Shown: positions 26,718-34,724 of the stretch, in pieces
Layout of the letters: every line of letters begins with the position of its first letter
Position numbering within the stretch: position 1 is the stretch's first letter
DNA from: Candidatus Paceibacterota bacterium
GTDB lineage: Bacteria; Verrucomicrobiota; Verrucomicrobiia; Limisphaerales; UBA8199
NCBI GenBank assembly: GCA_035452965.1
Contig: DAOTCE010000001.1
Location: 248,001 to 312,000, forward strand
Direction: 5' to 3'
Length of the DNA stretch: 64,000 nt
Notes under the pieces: model-generated
The model's input: only the letters and a program-made list of their open reading frames with translations
What the model was told of the DNA's origin: nothing
The model's database searches: none
Position numbers and translations under genes: made by a program

Positions 26718-27416
26718 ATGAAACACTCGGGCAAAGCGCGGAAGGCAGCCTTCAAGCTGATCTTGTGGTCGCTGATTGCGCTGGTGGTGCTGTGGGTCCT
26801 GGGCGCGCTGTTTGTGGCGGCAGCAACCCTTCTCGGCGCGATGGGATTGGCGACGATCCCGGTGGTGATAGTGCTCTGGATTCTATTCGCCCTCTTTACC
26901 CTCTACTTCTTTCGGGACCCGAATCCGCGGGTGCCGGCCGGGGCGAACCTGGTGCTGGCCCCGGCCCACGGCAAAGTGGATGTGATCGGAACGACCACCG
27001 AACCCGATTTCATGGGCGGCGAGTGCCAGCGGATCTCGATCTTCCTCTCCGTCATTGACGTGCACGTTCAAAATGCCCCGGTGAGCGGCAAGGTGGCTTG
27101 GTACAAATACACGATGGGGCAGTTCCTCAACGCGCTGAAGGCCGAGTCGGCGACCTGCAACGAGAATGTGCTGCTGGGCTTCGAAGCGAGCGAGCCGCCC
27201 GGCCGGAAAGTCGGCGTGCGGCTGATCGCCGGGGTGATTGCGCGCCGGATTGTCCCCTTTGTCCAACTGGGCGACGAGGTCGCCCGGGGCGACCGCATTG
27301 GGCTGATCCAGTTCGGCTCGCGGGCCGACGTGTATCTGCCCGCCGGGGCAAAAATCCAGGTGAAGCTGGGCGACCACGTGGTCAGCGGCCAGACCGTGCT
27401 GGCGGTATTTGAGTGA
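26718..27416 (+). CDS. psd: phosphatidylserine decarboxylase proenzyme (short form)
   Basis: Converts phosphatidylserine to phosphatidylethanolamine. The 232-residue protein has two membrane helices near the N-terminus (FKLILWSLIALVVLWVLGAL and TIPVVIVLWILFALFTLYFF), then FRDPNPRVP, APAHGKVDVIG and the histidine-bearing ISIFLSVIDVHVQNAPVSG. Near the C-terminus is FGSRADVYLP, where self-cleavage between Gly and Ser makes the pyruvoyl group. The short length fits the archaeal/Bacteroides-type enzyme. The start at 26718 is preferred over a TTG at 26682. The pssA gene follows after 6 bp. Confidence 0.92.
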   Translation: MKHSGKARKAAFKLILWSLIALVVLWVLGALFVAAATLLGAMGLATIPVVIVLWILFALFTLYFFRDPNPRVPAGANLVLAPAHGKVDVIGTTTEPDFMGGECQRISIFLSVIDVHVQNAPVSGKVAWYKYTMGQFLNALKAESATCNENVLLGFEASEPPGRKVGVRLIAGVIARRIVPFVQLGDEVARGDRIGLIQFGSRADVYLPAGAKIQVKLGDHVVSGQTVLAVFE

Positions 27417-27422
27417 GGCAAC

Positions 27423-28295
27423 ATGAGCGACCAGGTCCACGCACAGCCCTCGCCCCAGCCGCCGCTCAACGATACGCCCGAGCCCAAGCTGAAGATCTAC
27501 TTTCTGCCGAACCTGCTGACGGCGGCCAACCTGTTCTGCGGCTTCGTCGCGCTGACCAAGATCGTCGAGGCCAACATTCCCGGGGGGGATTTCCAGCCGA
27601 TCAAAGTGGCGCTGGGGTTCATCCTGCTGGCGTGCATCTTCGACCTGTTTGACGGGCGGGTGGCGCGGATGGGCGGGGTGGAGAGCCCGTTCGGGCGCGA
27701 GTTTGATTCGCTGGCTGACCTGATCTCATTCGGCGTGGCGCCGGCCTTCCTGGTGCATCGCGTCGTGCTCAAAGACGTGTTTGGCGGCCACGAGGAATGG
27801 GGCTGGCTGCTCGCCTCGGTGTATCTGCTGTGCGGCGCGTTCCGCCTGGCCCGGTTCAATTGCCTGACGGCCATGCGCGCGGAGCATTCCAAGGACTTTC
27901 TGGGCTTCCCGATTCCTTCGGCGGCGGGCCTGGTGGCCTCGCTGACCCTGTTCATGATCTGGTGGGACGAGAAGGGGTTCGCCACCGGCAATTGGCGCTA
28001 CTGCCTGCCGATCCTGATGCTGTTCCTTTCGTGGATGATGGTCAGCAACGTGAAGTATCCCAGTTTCAAGACGCTGGATTTGCGCGCGACCCGGACCTTC
28101 ACCAAGACGCTGGTGGCCATCCTGTTTCTGGGCAGCATCGTGATTCTCCGGGAGAAGATACTCGTTTTTGTGCTGCCGGCGTTTTTCACGGCCTACCTGG
28201 TTTACGGGTTCATTCGGCCCCGCATTTCGCGCAAAATGCGGCAGGAGATTGAGGAGGAGGAAGAGGAGCAGGAAGAGCCGGTCACGCTTGGGTAG
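27423..28295 (+). CDS. pssA: CDP-diacylglycerol-serine O-phosphatidyltransferase
   Basis: A 290-residue membrane enzyme that makes phosphatidylserine from CDP-diacylglycerol and serine, the substrate of the psd product encoded just upstream. The CDP-alcohol phosphotransferase motif is complete: DLFDGRVARMGG then FGREFDSLADLISFG, giving D-x2-DG-x2-AR-x8-G-x3-D-x3-D. About eight hydrophobic helices follow the pattern of the family. The C-terminus is very acidic (EIEEEEEEQEEPVTLG). psd, pssA and the next gene are spaced by 6 bp each and form one operon. Confidence 0.93.
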   Translation: MSDQVHAQPSPQPPLNDTPEPKLKIYFLPNLLTAANLFCGFVALTKIVEANIPGGDFQPIKVALGFILLACIFDLFDGRVARMGGVESPFGREFDSLADLISFGVAPAFLVHRVVLKDVFGGHEEWGWLLASVYLLCGAFRLARFNCLTAMRAEHSKDFLGFPIPSAAGLVASLTLFMIWWDEKGFATGNWRYCLPILMLFLSWMMVSNVKYPSFKTLDLRATRTFTKTLVAILFLGSIVILREKILVFVLPAFFTAYLVYGFIRPRISRKMRQEIEEEEEEQEEPVTLG

Positions 28296-28301
28296 CCGAG
28301 C

Positions 28302-28988
28302 ATGGCCGAGCTGTCGCCCATTTTGGTTGCCGGCGTGACGGGCCTGATCAGCGGCCTGCTGCTCTCCATTCCGGTGGGGCCGATCAACCTCACAATCCTG
28401 AATGAAGGCGCGCGGCGCGGCTTCAAATGGGCCGTGCTGATCGGGCTGGGGGCGACAACCATGGAGGTCATCTACTGCTTCATCGCGTTCACCGGATTCG
28501 CGTCCTTCTTCAGCCGGGGATATGTCAAGGCGGCGATGGAATTATTCAGCTTCGTGTTCATGCTGTTCCTCGGGTTCAAGTTCATGCTGTCCAAGTCAGT
28601 GCAAGCGCCGGTGCACCTGAGCGCGGCGGCGGACCGGATCGAGGAGCGGATCGAGCATCGGCTGCACCCGCATTCGGCCTTCATGACCGGGCTGGTGCGG
28701 GTGATGGGCAATGTGGGCGTGCTGGTGTTCTGGATCATTCTGGCGGCCAACTTCATCTCGCGGGAATGGGTCACACCCGACTGGCCGGGCAAGCTGGCAT
28801 GCGTGGCCGGCGTGGCGGCTGGAACAGGGGCGTGGTTCTTAGGGTTGAGCTGGGCGGTTTCGCTCGGGCACGGCAAGCTACGCGAGAAAACGCTCCTGCG
28901 CATGGAGCACTGGTCAGGCGGGGGCCTGCTGATCCTGGCGCTGATTCACGGCGGGAGCATCATCTGGCAGATGCGCCACCACCACTGA
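28302..28988 (+). CDS. LysE-family exporter
   Basis: A 228-residue membrane protein with six predicted helices. The N-terminal GLISGLLLSIPVGPINLTIL carries the PxGP motif typical of LysE/RhtB amino-acid exporters. A cytoplasmic loop near residues 105-120 is charged (AADRIEERIEHRLHPH), and the C-terminus is His-rich (MRHHH). It is the third gene of the psd-pssA operon; a role in lipid or amino-alcohol transport is possible but not shown. Confidence 0.75.
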   Translation: MAELSPILVAGVTGLISGLLLSIPVGPINLTILNEGARRGFKWAVLIGLGATTMEVIYCFIAFTGFASFFSRGYVKAAMELFSFVFMLFLGFKFMLSKSVQAPVHLSAAADRIEERIEHRLHPHSAFMTGLVRVMGNVGVLVFWIILAANFISREWVTPDWPGKLACVAGVAAGTGAWFLGLSWAVSLGHGKLREKTLLRMEHWSGGGLLILALIHGGSIIWQMRHHH

Positions 28989-29099
28989 CTTGCGTTTGCT
29001 CGGGAACGATCCCCTATACGGCGGCGGTCGGAAGTCTGTGGCCATTAAATAGGTTCATCACGGGCCCCCGGGAACTGCCAACAGTCGTTCTCGCCCGCA

Positions 29100-29122
29100 C
29101 ACTGTCCATATTTTGGACAGTG
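29100..29122. promoter_or_regulatory. 23-bp inverted repeat
   Basis: Perfect 9-bp arms CACTGTCCA and TGGACAGTG around a 5-bp A/T centre (TATTT). It lies 112 bp past the end of the LysE-type gene and before repeat copy 1. It could be an operator or a stem-loop; there is no clear T-run next to it, so terminator use is unproven. Confidence 0.4.
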
Positions 29123-29170
29123 ATGCTGCCTGCCGGCCTTTTTCAGTCCCCGCTGCCCCCGGCACCTCTG

Positions 29171-29420
29171 GCTTGGTAATATGGTGACAGTATGGTGGTG
29201 CTACGGTGTGGTTCCCATGGGGCCCGACCCCCATGGGAACCACACCGTAGCCTGACCGCATTGACAAGCCATCGTCCAGCCAGCCGCAGGCCAACGCCGG
29301 CGTGCGGCCATCGCAAGGGCGTGGAGCCCGCCTGGCGGGGGTGCTGGAGTCAGGAAGGGGGGGCGAGACGGCGGATCGCCATCGGTATTCCCCGGAATTC
29401 CGCCAAAAACCACTAAATAA
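29171..29420 (-). repeat. palindrome-centred repeat, copy 1
   Basis: Shares about 250 bp with the inverted copy at 41280-41537 and, less fully, with 54803-55003. The core at 29201-29250 is a palindrome with 22-bp perfect arms (CTACGGTGTGGTTCCCATGG and on) around a 6-bp spacer. The outer parts include GGTGACAGTATGGTGGTGC on one side and GGATCGCCATCGG with a GAATTCCGCC block on the other. Short reading frames across it are artefacts of the repeat. It fills the gap between convergent genes. Confidence 0.65.
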
Positions 29421-29463
29421 GGCAGCCGACCTGGCTCGCCTGGCCGAGCCGCGGCCACCCGGC

Positions 29464-30534
29464 TCAGATCTTGACTTTAAACTGTTCGCCCTTCCTGACC
29501 GAAGTGGCGAAGGCGGCCAGCAACTTGGGAATCTGCTCGAGGTCCTTCAGGCTCACCACCTCGACGGGTGAGTGCATGTAGCGATTGGGGAGGCTGATCA
29601 GGGCGCTGGCGATGCCGCCGCGCGTCCAGAAAATCACATCCGTATCCGTGCCGCTGCTGGAGGACATGGCCTCGTGCTGGAGGGGTATGTTGCGGGCCTT
29701 GGCCACGGCTTCGATGCGCGCCACCACTTCCGGATGATTGCAGCCGCCATGGGTGATGGCCGGGCCTTTGCCGATTTTCGTGTCGCCGTGCTGCGCCTTG
29801 CTGACGGTCGGATAGTCGGTCGCGTGCGTGACATCCACCACCAGCGCGATCTCGGGCTTGAGCGAATAAGCGATCTGGCGCGCGCCCAGCAGGCCCACTT
29901 CCTCCTGCACGTTGGAGACGGCGCAGACTTCGGCGTTCAGTTTGGCCTTGGATTCCTTCAGCAGCCGCAGGGCTTCGGCGACCGCGAAGGTGCCGATGCG
30001 GTTGTCGAAGGCCCGGGCCACGACCAGGTCGTTGCGCAGGACGTCGAACTCGGCGGTCAGCGTGATGGGGTCGCCGATCCGCACGAGCCGTTCGGCTTCC
30101 TTGCGGTTGGCGGCGCCAATGTCAATGAACAGGTCGTGTATCTTGGGCGGCTTGGCATCCTTCTCCTCCTTCATCAAGTGCGGGGCGACATTGCCGACAA
30201 CGCCCTTGATCGGGCCGTTGCGGGTGTAAATGACCACGCGCTGCGCCTTGGTGATGGCGGCATCCACACCGCCCATTTTGCGCACGTAAAGGTACCCATC
30301 TTCGTTGATGTAATTCACGGCCATGGCGATTTCGTCGGCATGGCCGGAGAACATGAGCCGGGGCGAACCGCCCTTGTTGAGCACAGCGACGCAATTGCCG
30401 TAGGCGTCGGAGAAAGTCTCGTCCGCGAAGGGCGTGACGTAATCAAGCCAGGCCCGCTGGCCGCGGGTTTCGTAGCCGACGGGGCTGGGGGTATTGACCA
30501 GCGTCTTGAGGAAGGAGAGTGATTGCTCGCGCAT
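29464..30534 (-). CDS. M42 family metallo-aminopeptidase
   Basis: A 356-residue cytoplasmic peptidase of the M42 clan (glutamyl/deblocking aminopeptidase, often wrongly called endoglucanase). The two-metal site is complete: the GHADEIAMAV histidine, Asp in VARAFDNRIG, the catalytic Glu pair in NVQEEVGLLG, Asp in VVDVTHATD, and the last His in RYMHSPVEVV. It trims N-terminal residues from peptides and usually forms a 12-subunit cage. An ATG three codons upstream (30543) is also possible. Confidence 0.9.
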   Translation of the reverse strand: MREQSLSFLKTLVNTPSPVGYETRGQRAWLDYVTPFADETFSDAYGNCVAVLNKGGSPRLMFSGHADEIAMAVNYINEDGYLYVRKMGGVDAAITKAQRVVIYTRNGPIKGVVGNVAPHLMKEEKDAKPPKIHDLFIDIGAANRKEAERLVRIGDPITLTAEFDVLRNDLVVARAFDNRIGTFAVAEALRLLKESKAKLNAEVCAVSNVQEEVGLLGARQIAYSLKPEIALVVDVTHATDYPTVSKAQHGDTKIGKGPAITHGGCNHPEVVARIEAVAKARNIPLQHEAMSSSSGTDTDVIFWTRGGIASALISLPNRYMHSPVEVVSLKDLEQIPKLLAAFATSVRKGEQFKVKI

Positions 30535-30690
30535 GGGGGGCATTTAAGGGCCAAGCCACAGGATTGGGAAGGCAAAAAACCTCGTGATGATGCGGGGCCG
30601 CCTGGAGGCGGACAAAGCTCTGCCGGCCCGGGGACATCGGCAGCGGAACAAAGCTCGCGCGAATGCCTCCCGGCACGCTCGGCGAATCAA

Positions 30691-32115
30691 TCACTGCCCG
30701 CCCGCCGACTTCTTCAGATAGCGCCGGTAGTCGTTGTAGAGCCTTACCGATGCCGGGCCGCCGGGCTGGCGCGACATGGAGGGCGAACTCATCAGGCCGG
30801 GGAACTGGTAATGGAGGGCCTTCTCGAAGTTGCCGAACCGGGTGAAATCGCTCACCAGCCCTTCGATGGGCCGTGGTATCAGCGGACCGCCTTCGACGTT
30901 ATCCAGGAAGAGGAAACTCTCCAGGTCCATCCACAGATGGGCGCCGCTCTGGTCGCACAATGCCTGCAAGATCCCGGCGGCTTCCTCGCCGGCAAGGTCC
31001 CCCGCGGGCATGCGATGAAAGCCGAACGGGCAGAGAATGTCCAGGTGAGGCAGCAGCCGGCGGTAAGCTTCCTCCGCGCCTTTGATCCGGTAGGAGTTCG
31101 GGGCGAGCATGACCGGTTTATCCGGTGCCAGCCGGCGCAGGTACGGGGTGAATGCGGCGAAAAACTCCACGATCTCCGCCCGCTCGGCTTCGCTGCCCAG
31201 GGAACCATCCTTTTCCGCGGTGACATACCAGCCGTAGAAAGAGCGGTGGTGCCCGTAGCGTTCCCACAACTCAGCCGCCACTTGCTTTGCCCACGCCAGC
31301 GCGCCGGGGGTGTAGTCAAAGAACGCGTAATTGCCGACACCCGGCATCACGTGCATGCCCAGCCGGTCCGCCTCGGCGAAGATTGTTTCCAGCGGATCCT
31401 TCGAGGCAATGGGCATGCGCCCCGGGTAAAGCCGGGACGGATAATAGGCCTTGCCGTGGTAGCCTTCGGTTTCAATCTTGTGCTGGCTCCGGTGGGTGTA
31501 GTTCTCGAACACCATAGTGATGACCATGACGTTCTGTTCCACCGCGTGCATCGCCCGCACCAGCTCGCGCCACTGCCGGTCGGTCATCTTCCCCAGCTCC
31601 GGGTTGAACAGCTTCACTTCCTTCTCCGAGAAATGATAGATATCCACCCAGGCCCCGCCCAGCCGCCGTGTGGAACGGTCCGCGGCCCGCAGGATCTCGA
31701 TGGATTGCTCCGCCCGAAGCGTCCTGTCGTCCGACTCGGCGACCAGGATTACCCGATGGCGGCCGGCATGGCCGCGGGCCGGCCAGTTGAAGCGGAGTCC
31801 CCGCGCTGAGCCCGGCGCCACCATGAGCTGCTGTTCATGCAGCAGATGGTCCGGCTTCTCCCGGTCCAGATAGACCCTGACATGATACTCCCGGGACGAT
31901 GCAGCGGTGTTTCTCACGGCACCGCGGATATCTAACGAAATCCGGTCGCTGATCGGTGATGGCGGGATCAGCGTCAGGCTGATCCGCGGACCGAACGTTG
32001 CCGGATCGGCAGGCGTTTTGGCGGGCTCGGCTGCCGCCGCTGAGATGGCTGCCGCCAAAATCACCCCGCAAGCCGGCATGATCAAAAGTCCTTTGCCGCT
32101 CATTGGGCTTCTCAT
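30691..32115 (-). CDS. secreted DUF4434-like TIM-barrel protein
   Basis: A 474-residue protein with a signal peptide (MPACGVILAAAISAAAA, cleaved near residue 29), a beta-rich N-terminal domain to about residue 140, and a TIM-barrel-like domain from 150 on (GGAWVDIYHFSEKEVKLFNP, then FYGWYVTAEKDGS). The second part resembles DUF4434, which is related to glycoside hydrolases; the Glu in YVTAEKD sits where a catalytic acid would be expected. No activity is known. It lies 188 bp downstream of the DUF5009 acyltransferase gene on the same strand. Confidence 0.6.
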   Translation of the reverse strand: MRSPMSGKGLLIMPACGVILAAAISAAAAEPAKTPADPATFGPRISLTLIPPSPISDRISLDIRGAVRNTAASSREYHVRVYLDREKPDHLLHEQQLMVAPGSARGLRFNWPARGHAGRHRVILVAESDDRTLRAEQSIEILRAADRSTRRLGGAWVDIYHFSEKEVKLFNPELGKMTDRQWRELVRAMHAVEQNVMVITMVFENYTHRSQHKIETEGYHGKAYYPSRLYPGRMPIASKDPLETIFAEADRLGMHVMPGVGNYAFFDYTPGALAWAKQVAAELWERYGHHRSFYGWYVTAEKDGSLGSEAERAEIVEFFAAFTPYLRRLAPDKPVMLAPNSYRIKGAEEAYRRLLPHLDILCPFGFHRMPAGDLAGEEAAGILQALCDQSGAHLWMDLESFLFLDNVEGGPLIPRPIEGLVSDFTRFGNFEKALHYQFPGLMSSPSMSRQPGGPASVRLYNDYRRYLKKSAGGQ

Positions 32116-32303
32116 AACAGACAGGCGGCGCGTGTCAAACCTCCAAGGCGATACACCAGGGAATACAGTTCATCTGAGCCGGATTTATGCGGCTGCTTCC
32201 CGGAAGAGCGTCCCCTGCTGCGGAAGCCGCCCTGCTTTCGGTGAGATTGCAGGGGAAGTCCGGGCACTTTGACCGCGAGCCGGAGTAGAGCTGCTTGCGG
32301 CAC

Positions 32304-33593
32304 TCAGAGCCTGAGCACAATGCCAACGCGGGTTGCGCCCCAGGTGAGGGCCATGACCAGGACGGTCAACACACCGGCGTTAAGCGCGCCCGGCCATCCG
32401 CTGCCGAATTGCCAAAGCAAGCCCGGCAGTCCGATCACCGCAAACAGATTCGCGACGATGCCAGGCAGGATGTAGGCCAGCAGCGCATTCTGGCCAATGG
32501 GCACCAGCAGGCCCGCCCAGCGCCGCAGGGCGAGAATATCCACCACCCAGTACACCAGCAGAAACGCCAGACAGCAAATGCCGCCGCTGACCAGGGCATA
32601 GGCATCCGTCGCGGCGACCTTGTTGATGCCGTGCAGCGGCCGGACGAGCGTTCCGGCCAGGTACAGCCCCAGCCCGAATAGCAGAAAAAAGCGGACCCGG
32701 ATGGGCGGCCGGAGAGAGGCGGCCTCCCCGACGAAAGTGTTCCCGACCAGCACACCGATCATCACGCTGGCCGCGGTGCTGCCCAGCACCGCGCCGACAC
32801 CGACGAAGTTGTGCACCCGCCCCAGCCAGTCCAGCACGCCGTGCTTGTCGCCGATGTAAAGCGCGAGGAGGAAGCCGAGCACGCCCATCAAGGCGACCGA
32901 GCTGCCGCGAAAGACCAGGTAAGCCAGGCAGCAAACCAAATAGGCCCAACCGATCAACCCCAGGATGCCCCACCAGGCGTGCTGCAGCCAGACCACGTCA
33001 CCCGCCGCGTCCTTGCCACGAAACACAATCAGCAGGACCGCCAGGACCAGCCCGGCCAGGATTCGCAAGCCCAGCAACACCCGCCGCTTTGCTTTCGGCG
33101 CGTCCGCCGCGCAGGTGGTCCAGAGCGCCACCACCGCCAGCATGGCCAGCAGAAACCACAGGCTCTTGCTGACGCCGGCGGCGTCGGCAGAGTAGAAGCT
33201 GGAGTTGACCATGAGCACCCCGACAAAGAGCAACGAGGCCGTCCGCACCAGCACGCGCTGCAGCAGAGAGAATAGAGACTCCCCCCGGGCCAGGCGCTTG
33301 TGCAGCGCCAGCGGGATGGCCACGCCCACAATGAAGAGGAAGCCGGGGAAGACCAAATCCACGAAAGTGTAGCCTTCCGCGTCTTCCGGCATGTGCTTCG
33401 CCCAGGCGGGGATATTCTTCACGCCGGCGAGGTAGTTGACGAGGGTCATCGCCAGGATGACCAGGCCACGGAAAACGTCCAGCGAAGTCAGACGCGCGAG
33501 CGCACCCGGCGGGTCCACGCGCCCGGCCAGTGCCGGCCGAAGCAGAGAACTTGCGCCATCACCCGGGGCCGGCTCCACCAGCAGCGGTTTCAT
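32304..33593 (-). CDS. DUF5009/NagX-type membrane acyltransferase
   Basis: A 429-residue protein with about 10-11 membrane helices. It has the typical entry RLTSLDVFRGLVILAMTLVN and the loop VDLVFPGFLFIVGVAIPLAL, the signature of the family that includes heparan-alpha-glucosaminide N-acetyltransferase. Such proteins move acetyl groups across the membrane onto amino sugars; this is inferred from the family. The ATG at 33593 is chosen because the longer frame has an unlikely N-terminus. A carbohydrate role fits the nearby sulfatase and glycosidase genes. Confidence 0.75.
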   Translation of the reverse strand: MKPLLVEPAPGDGASSLLRPALAGRVDPPGALARLTSLDVFRGLVILAMTLVNYLAGVKNIPAWAKHMPEDAEGYTFVDLVFPGFLFIVGVAIPLALHKRLARGESLFSLLQRVLVRTASLLFVGVLMVNSSFYSADAAGVSKSLWFLLAMLAVVALWTTCAADAPKAKRRVLLGLRILAGLVLAVLLIVFRGKDAAGDVVWLQHAWWGILGLIGWAYLVCCLAYLVFRGSSVALMGVLGFLLALYIGDKHGVLDWLGRVHNFVGVGAVLGSTAASVMIGVLVGNTFVGEAASLRPPIRVRFFLLFGLGLYLAGTLVRPLHGINKVAATDAYALVSGGICCLAFLLVYWVVDILALRRWAGLLVPIGQNALLAYILPGIVANLFAVIGLPGLLWQFGSGWPGALNAGVLTVLVMALTWGATRVGIVLRL

Positions 33594-33728
33594 GCACGGC
33601 ACACTGGACGAGACCCCGTTCCATTTCAAGCTGAAGCGGTTTCCTGGCAAAGGACGTCATAGCTGACGCGGCCCCGCCGAAGACAGGCCGGTGGAACAGT
33701 CAAGATGCCTGCCCTGCCGCGAATCGCG

Positions 33729-34142
33729 TCAGGCGTGGGCGAGGTGTGCTCCCCGCTTGTGGCACTGCGGCGTCTGCGCAAGCCAACGCGCCGCCCCCTC
33801 CCTTTTCTCGAAGAGCTTCACCTCGTAACCGGCGCTCCTGAAGACCAGTTCAAAGAACTGGTAAGAATCAAGCCGGTAATGCGTGACCGGCAGCACCAGC
33901 GCGAGCCGAAGGTGCCACGGGGCGTCCTGCAGCGTGGCTTGATTTGCCAGCCAACAGACCTCGGGCAACGACACCTCGGAGAGCGCTTTCGCATAATCCA
34001 CAAGCACCCGGGCTGCTTTGTGCTTCTTCAGCAGGCAAATGACTTTGGCGGCTTGCGCCTTGGCATCCTCATTCTGGATTGTCCCGGAGGCCTTCACCGC
34101 CACCCAGTCTTTGTGGGGCTCGTGTTTAACTTCCCAACCCAT
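33729..34142 (-). CDS. hypothetical STAS/SpoIIAA-like protein
   Basis: A 137-residue soluble protein. The alternation KDWVAVKASGTIQNEDAKAQ and HKAARVLVDYAKALSEV resembles the STAS/SpoIIAA fold, including an Asp-Tyr at the usual turn. No catalytic residues are evident. It is a single gene, followed by the DUF5009 gene on the same strand after about 135 bp. Confidence 0.5.
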   Translation of the reverse strand: MGWEVKHEPHKDWVAVKASGTIQNEDAKAQAAKVICLLKKHKAARVLVDYAKALSEVSLPEVCWLANQATLQDAPWHLRLALVLPVTHYRLDSYQFFELVFRSAGYEVKLFEKREGAARWLAQTPQCHKRGAHLAHA

Positions 34143-34379
34143 GGTTTATCACCTGTGCGCTCAACGATTCCAACTGGCGGCACCCCGGGCGCAGCCGCAC
34201 AGGACTGCGCCCGGGTTTGCCCTTGCTCCCAAAGCGGCGCTTCCCTCCCGTGCGCCGCCGTTCCTTGCCCCAAAATCCCCTTGCACCGGTGCGCACCCAA
34301 GCAGGGTACGCGATGCCGTTATGCACAAATTTATAGCCGCAACGTCATTTTTGACTAGTCGGGGAAAGCCGGATAATTC

Positions 34380-34398
34380 TGTAGGGATAATCCCTACA
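34380..34398. promoter_or_regulatory. 19-bp palindrome (candidate operator)
   Basis: TGTAGGGAT and ATCCCTACA are perfect complements around a single A. A site with this symmetry fits a dimeric helix-turn-helix protein. It lies 345 bp upstream of the pilB-like start and 238 bp from the start of the gene at 34142, in a gap of 580 bp with no gene. Confidence 0.45.
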
Positions 34399-34435
34399 CG
34401 GGTAAGTTCAGCGCGAGGGCAGGACACAACAAGAA

Positions 34436-34459
34436 GGCGCAGCCAGCGGAGGCTGCGCC
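34436..34459. other. GC-rich stem-loop
   Basis: GGCGCAGCC and GGCTGCGCC pair over 9 bp with a 6-nt loop. On the minus strand it is followed by TTCTTGTTGTG, so it could end transcripts entering from the pil operon side, but no minus-strand gene precedes it. Confidence 0.35.
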
Positions 34460-34653
34460 AAGTGGAAGGCGGCGCCGGAGTAGCGCATTCGCGGACGCCG
34501 CCATCCCGTTCCCTTCCAAGGAACAGCTTATCCTCCTCCAGCCCGCGCGCCCCTGCAATTCCGGCCAATACGGACTTTTCGTAGGTATTTCAACGGACAA
34601 TTGAACGTGACGCCAGGCGGCGCTCCCGGGTGTCATTTCTCAAAGCGCGCGCA

Positions 34654-34681
34654 TTGACATTGCGCTGTTCCCCGCTACTCT
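34654..34681 (+). promoter_or_regulatory. predicted sigma-70-type promoter of the pil operon
   Basis: TTGACA at 34654 and TACTCT at 34676 with a 16-bp spacer. A start of transcription near 34688 would leave a leader of about 37 nt before the GTG start of the first ATPase gene. The -35 box is a perfect match, the -10 is partial. Confidence 0.45.
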
Positions 34682-34724
34682 GGTACACCCTGCTGTGACG
34701 AGCGTGTGCAGCGCCGAATAAGTT

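Noticed and set aside
29058..29458. Short reading frames with GVGPHGNHT or FPWGSGPMGTTP
   Set aside because: They only translate the palindrome of repeat copy 1. Similar peptides appear at copies 2 and 3 for the same reason.
34161..34568. A 135-codon minus-strand frame in the gap before the pil operon
   Set aside because: It crosses the palindrome and stem-loop, has no family pattern and no ribosome-binding site.
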